A stretch of 6,193 nt of DNA, taken from positions 1-6,193 of the forward strand of contig DVLW01000162.1 in assembly GCA_018715285.1 (NCBI GenBank). Reading direction: 5' to 3'. Both the position numbers and the translations under genes were made by a program. A model generated the notes under the pieces. That model was not told the origin of the DNA and ran no database searches. It worked only from the letters and a program-made list of their open reading frames with translations. Shown one piece after another: positions 4,862-6,193 of the stretch; within the stretch, counting starts at the first letter, position 1; every line of letters starts with the position of its first letter. This stretch comes from Candidatus Faecivivens stercoripullorum. GTDB lineage: Bacteria; Bacillota; Clostridia; Oscillospirales; Ruminococcaceae.

Positions 4862-5860
4862 ATGCGGGTACAGATTTATAACGGGTCGATGCGGCTGGTC
4901 GCGAAAAGCGGCGTCGGACAGGCTATGCTCCATCAGAAAAAGATGCTGGGTTGTGTTGGAATCGAGGCGACCGATGATTGGGATAACCGGGCGCCGATTC
5001 ATCTGAATACCGTCTTCCCGGATGCCGTCCTGACGGCAGTCGCGGCAAAAATGCGGGGCAGAAAAGTTATATACTACGGCCATTCAACCGAAGAAGACTT
5101 TAAGGGTTCATTTATCGGCTCGACAATGCTGGCTCCGCTGTTCAGACGCTGGATTACCTTCTGTTACGGGCTGGGTGACGTGGTGATTACACCGACCGAA
5201 TATTCCCGTAGACTGCTGGTTGGGTACGGTATCAAAAAGCCTGTCTACAGCCTGACAAACGGTATCGACACCAGCTTTTTCTGCCCGTCGGCAGAAGCCG
5301 GTAAGCGGTTCCGTGACCGGTATCACCTCGCGGCTGACCAGAAAGTCGTGATTTCGGTCGGACATTTTATCCAGCGTAAAGGTCTGCCGGAATTCGTGGA
5401 ACTCGCACGTAAAATGCCGGATGTTCGCTTCTTCTGGTTTGGGGAAACGCCGCTTTCGATGGTGCCGGAGGTAATTCGTGAATCGATTCGTACCGCTCCG
5501 GAAAATGTCACCTTTGCCGGGTTCGTCTCTCAGGGTGAACTGCGGGACGCTTACTGCGGCGCGGATTTGTTCGCGTTCCTCTCGTCAGAGGAAACAGAAG
5601 GAATCGTTGTGCTGGAAGCGCTGGCGTGCGGTGTGCCGGTTCTGGTCAGAAATATTCCGGTCTATGCGGGCTGGCTCAAAGACGGTGAACAGGTGTACAT
5701 GGCGGATGATGAGGACGCTTTTTATCACCGTACCGCCGCGATTCTCTCGGGTGAACTGCCTAAACTGACCGATGCCGCTCTCAGAACCGCCGAAAGCCGC
5801 AGTATGACTGCTGCCGGTCAGAAACTCCGCGGAATTTATCAGCGGCTGGGGATTGATTAA
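4862..5860 (+). CDS. Family 4 glycosyltransferase, CpoA-like (probable glycolipid synthase)
   Basis: The 332-residue product is a GT-B retaining glycosyltransferase acting at the inner membrane face. The N-terminal acceptor half has KSGVGQA at 15-21, HLNT at 47-50, HSTEEDFKGSF at 74-84 and TPTEYS at 110-115; the donor half has NGID at 133-136, SVGHFIQRKG at 165-174 with Arg172 and Lys173 placed to bind the nucleotide-sugar phosphates, and the EX7E pair Glu244/Glu252 in EETEGIVVLEALACG. The KSGVG and HSTEEDFxxSFIGS motifs recall Firmicutes enzymes like pneumococcal CpoA, which adds a second sugar to glucosyl-diacylglycerol to make membrane glycolipid or a lipoteichoic acid anchor. That substrate is inference from remembered family sequences. 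No membrane helix is visible. It is the last gene of the operon with the VanZ and TVP38 genes and is followed by two related hairpins. Confidence 0.88.
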   Translation: MRVQIYNGSMRLVAKSGVGQAMLHQKKMLGCVGIEATDDWDNRAPIHLNTVFPDAVLTAVAAKMRGRKVIYYGHSTEEDFKGSFIGSTMLAPLFRRWITFCYGLGDVVITPTEYSRRLLVGYGIKKPVYSLTNGIDTSFFCPSAEAGKRFRDRYHLAADQKVVISVGHFIQRKGLPEFVELARKMPDVRFFWFGETPLSMVPEVIRESIRTAPENVTFAGFVSQGELRDAYCGADLFAFLSSEETEGIVVLEALACGVPVLVRNIPVYAGWLKDGEQVYMADDEDAFYHRTAAILSGELPKLTDAALRTAESRSMTAAGQKLRGIYQRLGID

Positions 5861-5884
5861 GATAAATAATTTTGGTTTACATAG

Positions 5885-5909
5885 CCGCCAGAGTATGCAA
5901 CTCTGGCGG
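5885..5909 (+). terminator. Hairpin copy 1 behind the glycosyltransferase, terminator-like but lacking a T-tract
   Basis: CCGCCAGAG (5885-5893), loop TATGCAA, CTCTGGCGG (5901-5909) is a perfect 9-bp stem 24 bases after the stop codon. It is followed by GGCCCGGTG instead of T residues. Position and stem fit a terminator, but without the T-tract its activity is doubtful; it may be a former terminator interrupted by the R3/R4 block. Confidence 0.45.
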
Positions 5910-5911
5910 GC

Positions 5912-5983
5912 CCGGTGTCCGGGCTGACTTGATGCCGGGGTTTCAATCCCGCTCATAGTGCTCAGCACTCGACGGGTTCGACC
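5912..5983. repeat. Tandem repeat copy R3
   Basis: Positions 5912-5948 match 6008-6044 in 36 of 37 positions. A later block, TGCTCAGCA (5959-5967) plus TTCGACC (5977-5983), recurs in R4 with the same internal spacing of 18 bases between block starts. The copy begins inside a hairpin, GCCCGG (5910-5915), loop TGT, CCGGGC (5919-5924), and matches R2 over 5913-5933 (18 of 21). Confidence 0.75.
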
Positions 5984-6007
5984 ACGCACCTGCGTTATAA
6001 CGTGTGA

Positions 6008-6118
6008 CCGGTGTCCGGGCTGACTTGATGCCGGGGGTTCAATCTCCCTTATTGACAGTTTCCACGGAAACTGTCCGGTTCGCTTGCGAACCATGCTCAG
6101 CAACCCAAAGCTTCGACC
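6008..6118. repeat. Tandem repeat copy R4, with an extra hairpin segment inside
   Basis: R4 starts 96 bases after R3 and shares its first 37 bases with one mismatch. Between that core and the shared TGCTCAGCA (6094-6102) it has 49 bases where R3 has 10. The extra part holds GACAGTTTCC (6054-6063) paired with GGAAACTGTC (6066-6075), and GGTTCGC (6077-6083) paired with GCGAACC (6086-6092). TTCGACC (6112-6118) closes the copy. Confidence 0.7.
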
Positions 6119-6160
6119 TCCTCTCGGGAAAGAAGAAATTCGTATTTATTGACACGCTTT

Positions 6161-6191
6161 GCCACCAGAGTATGCAACTCTGGTGGCTTTT
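6161..6191 (+). terminator. Hairpin copy 2 with short T-tract, probable terminator of the operon
   Basis: GCCACCAGAG (6161-6170), loop TATGCAA, CTCTGGTGGC (6178-6187) is a perfect 10-bp stem followed by TTTT (6188-6191). Its loop is identical to that of hairpin copy 1, and the stem differs only by a G-C to A-T pair exchange. The T-tract is short, so it may be a moderate terminator. Confidence 0.65.
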
Positions 6192-6193
6192 GC

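Larger units (their letters stand above)
5861..6193. other. 333-base noncoding tail with two related hairpins and a tandem repeat pair
   Basis: No gene is supported after the glycosyltransferase stop. The region holds hairpin copy 1 (5885-5909), repeats R3 and R4, small palindromes such as GTGCTCAGCAC (5958-5968) and CGTTATAACG (5993-6002), two strong hairpins inside R4, and hairpin copy 2 (6161-6187) with a short T-tract. An antisense open frame spanning 5585-6103 runs through both the repeats and the end of the glycosyltransferase gene and is not credible. Confidence 0.7.

Noticed and set aside
4532..5083. Antisense frame of 183 codons across the TVP38/glycosyltransferase junction
   Set aside because: It overlaps two well-supported genes and their ribosome sites, and has no recognisable motif.
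5912..6044. Two near-identical 37-base repeats that could suggest a small CRISPR array
   Set aside because: There are only two copies, the gap between them is 59 bases, similarity continues beyond the repeat at matching spacing, and divergent relatives occur singly elsewhere in the window. No cas genes are present.
6031..6048. T-arm-like segment suggesting a tRNA gene
   Set aside because: No acceptor stem, D-arm or anticodon arm can be placed around it in correct spacing, and the same core in R3 lacks a good T-stem.

Overview
The window looks like a chromosomal segment of a low- to mid-GC Gram-positive anaerobe, most probably a Clostridia member of the Oscillospiraceae/Ruminococcaceae type. 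This rests on strong purine-rich ribosome binding sites, a cell-wall amidase with a Gram-positive signal peptide, a VanZ-family protein, a CpoA-like family 4 glycosyltransferase, and intergenic regions packed with GC-rich hairpins and degenerate repeats. The assignment is inference; no rRNA or other taxonomic marker is present.

All genes lie on the plus strand, in three units. Unit 1 (1-1975) is the 3' end of a GHL10-type glycosyl hydrolase gene followed by a secreted N-acetylmuramoyl-L-alanine amidase (250-1932), closed by a textbook intrinsic terminator (1945-1975). The two products probably act together on peptidoglycan: the amidase strips stem peptides, and proteins related to the GHL10 enzyme (E. 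coli DigH) cut the denuded glycan. Then come about 850 bases without a convincing gene (1933-2782), holding a repeat copy (R1) and several strong hairpins. Unit 2 (2783-3376) is a single gene for a small zinc-dependent phospholipase C-like protein that keeps nearly all the metal ligands but has no signal peptide.

Unit 3 (about 3384-6191) begins with an extended -10 promoter just behind unit 2, has a leader of about 190 bases that contains repeat copy R2, and encodes a VanZ-family membrane protein (3590-4204), a TVP38/TMEM64 (DedA-like) membrane protein (4229-4846) and a family 4 glycosyltransferase (4862-5860), with gaps of 24 and 15 bases. This looks like an envelope-lipid operon: a CpoA-like glycolipid synthase beside a DedA-type lipid-handling protein. 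Two near-identical hairpins (5885-5909 and 6161-6187) that differ by a compensatory base pair follow it and bracket a tandem pair of repeats (R3, R4).

The least explained part is the repeat family R1-R4. The four copies diverge in sequence but keep a short GC-rich hairpin with covarying stem, and each lies close behind another hairpin.
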